From Paenibacillus allorhizosphaerae (GTDB taxonomy: Bacteria; Bacillota; Bacilli; Paenibacillales; NBRC-103111): a stretch of DNA of 64,000 nt. The notes beneath the pieces are model-generated. The model worked only from the letters and a program-made list of their open reading frames with translations. It did no database searches and was not told the origin of the DNA. Location: assembly GCF_910594985.1 (NCBI RefSeq), contig NZ_CAJVCE010000018.1, positions 62,001 to 126,000 on the forward strand, in the 5' to 3' direction. A program made the position numbers and the translations under genes. Positions within the stretch are counted from its first letter, which is position 1. The number at the start of each line of letters is the position of its first letter. Positions 63,606 to 64,000 of this stretch are shown in pieces.

Positions 63606-64000
63606 GCATACCGTCCGGACGCAAAAAAGTGGCTGCCATCGTAACCGAATACCGATCCGATTCCCACGCGGAAGTAATCCTTGGAAGATTGCTAGGCAGG
63701 TTCGGATATTGTCCGCAGATCGAGGTAGCGTCCTTATATCTGGACCAGGTTCCTCCTAATGATATGGGGGTATGCGAAGCGCAAGCTCACGGTGTTGCCG
63801 TCTGTGCTACCATTGAAGGGGCAATAGCTGTACAGCATGATGGCTCCCCGATTGACGGGGTTCTGCTGATCGGCGAGCATGGGGACTATCCATGGAATGA
63901 GAAGCGTCAAAAGCTGTATCCGCGCCGCAGGTTTTTTGAAGAAACGTTCCAGGCGATGGATCGGCTTGGTTTGGCAGTGCCTATTTTCAACGACAAGCAT
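63602..64000 (+). CDS. Conserved uncharacterised protein (3' end outside window)
   Basis: The first 133 codons of a longer gene starting at ATG 63602, overlapping the creatininase stop. It begins KKVAAIVTEYRSDSHAEVIL and contains DGVLLIGEHGDYPWNEKRQK, then LYPRRRFFEETFQAMDRLG and PIFNDKH. I recall similar proteins of unknown function from Planctomycetes and other polysaccharide degraders, with the same HGDYP...LYPRR(R)FFEE block and a fold start resembling Gfo/Idh-type proteins. No function can be given. Well-conserved His, Asp, Tyr and Arg in that block suggest an enzyme. Confidence 0.7.
   Translation, partial: MSIPSGRKKVAAIVTEYRSDSHAEVILGRLLGRFGYCPQIEVASLYLDQVPPNDMGVCEAQAHGVAVCATIEGAIAVQHDGSPIDGVLLIGEHGDYPWNEKRQKLYPRRRFFEETFQAMDRLGLAVPIFNDKH

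Noticed and set aside
1-64000. CRISPR arrays, tRNA, rRNA, phage structural genes, toxin-antitoxin or defence systems
   Set aside because: No regularly spaced repeats, no cloverleaf-like sequences, no capsid/terminase or restriction/defence proteins were found. The ParB-like and IS pieces alone do not indicate a prophage or defence island.

Overview
The window looks like chromosomal DNA of a spore-forming, soil- or plant-associated Firmicute of the Paenibacillus type. Pointers are strong AGGAGG-type ribosome sites with many GTG/TTG starts, lipoprotein sugar-binding proteins carrying an FGVPYPKDGMTWD-like motif, YesN-type response-regulator and GerA spore-germination remnants, cre-like (CcpA) boxes, and a large supply of glycoside hydrolases and AraC, GntR, LysR, RpiR and IclR regulators. 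No rRNA, tRNA or CRISPR array was seen.

Layout. 0-3 kb: the 3' part of a secreted multidomain GH43 enzyme and a GH2 gene cut off after about 98 codons, joined to a 5'-less VOC/glyoxalase gene. 3-7.3 kb: an AT-rich accessory patch of small genes (ParB-like, DUF2087, DUF2269-like, AhpD-like) with HxlR and IS256 remnants. 7.3-17.5 kb: a cre-like box and one lone solute-binding protein (SBP), then a six-gene operon (FAD oxidoreductase, SBP, Tat-exported beta-helix protein, AraC regulator, TIM-barrel isomerase, frameshifted Gfo/Idh dehydrogenase). 17.7-19.9 kb: RMD1/DUF155 protein and a collapsed gerA-gerB locus. 20-27 kb: GH43, membrane-anchored GH43-LamG, SBP, ArsR-like regulator, and a convergent FAD oxidoreductase. 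27.3-29 kb: wreckage of a YesN-type regulator and two SBP genes. 29-32.4 kb: Crp/Fnr regulator, metallo-beta-lactamase-fold hydrolase, type-B carboxylesterase. 32.4-39.7 kb: a malonate decarboxylase operon (mdcA, B, C, fused DE, G, H) with a divergent LysR gene. 39.8-47 kb: GntR/LacI-type regulator, then SBP, GH43 and GH2, the intact counterpart of the broken module at the left edge. 47-53 kb: IS110 remnant, then an amino-sugar cluster (RpiR, SIS isomerase, BadF-type kinase, ceramidase-like enzyme), an SBP pseudogene and an endonuclease/phosphatase-family enzyme. 53-55.3 kb: LysR and a divergent alpha/beta hydrolase. 55.5-64 kb: a catabolic cluster (M81-aminotransferase chimera, SMP-30, RidA, CBM9-like, IclR, AraC, a GH63/MGH1-like hydrolase split by an amber codon, SDR, creatininase family, and an uncharacterised protein running off the edge).

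Two themes stand out. First, complete SBP genes sit directly beside hydrolases or oxidoreductases, yet no ABC permease or ATPase gene is visible anywhere in the window. They look like permease-less glycan-capture modules that either share a transporter encoded elsewhere or act as surface binders. Second, gene erosion is frequent: at least four junctions fuse or abut halves of unrelated genes, and there are two premature TAG codons, one single-base frameshift in an A-run, and several IS scraps. The operon at 9.5-17.5 kb (FAD oxidoreductase, beta-helix, isomerase, Gfo/Idh) and the cluster at 55.5-64 kb are the best candidates for undescribed carbohydrate pathways. All functional calls come from reading the sequence; no database search was possible.
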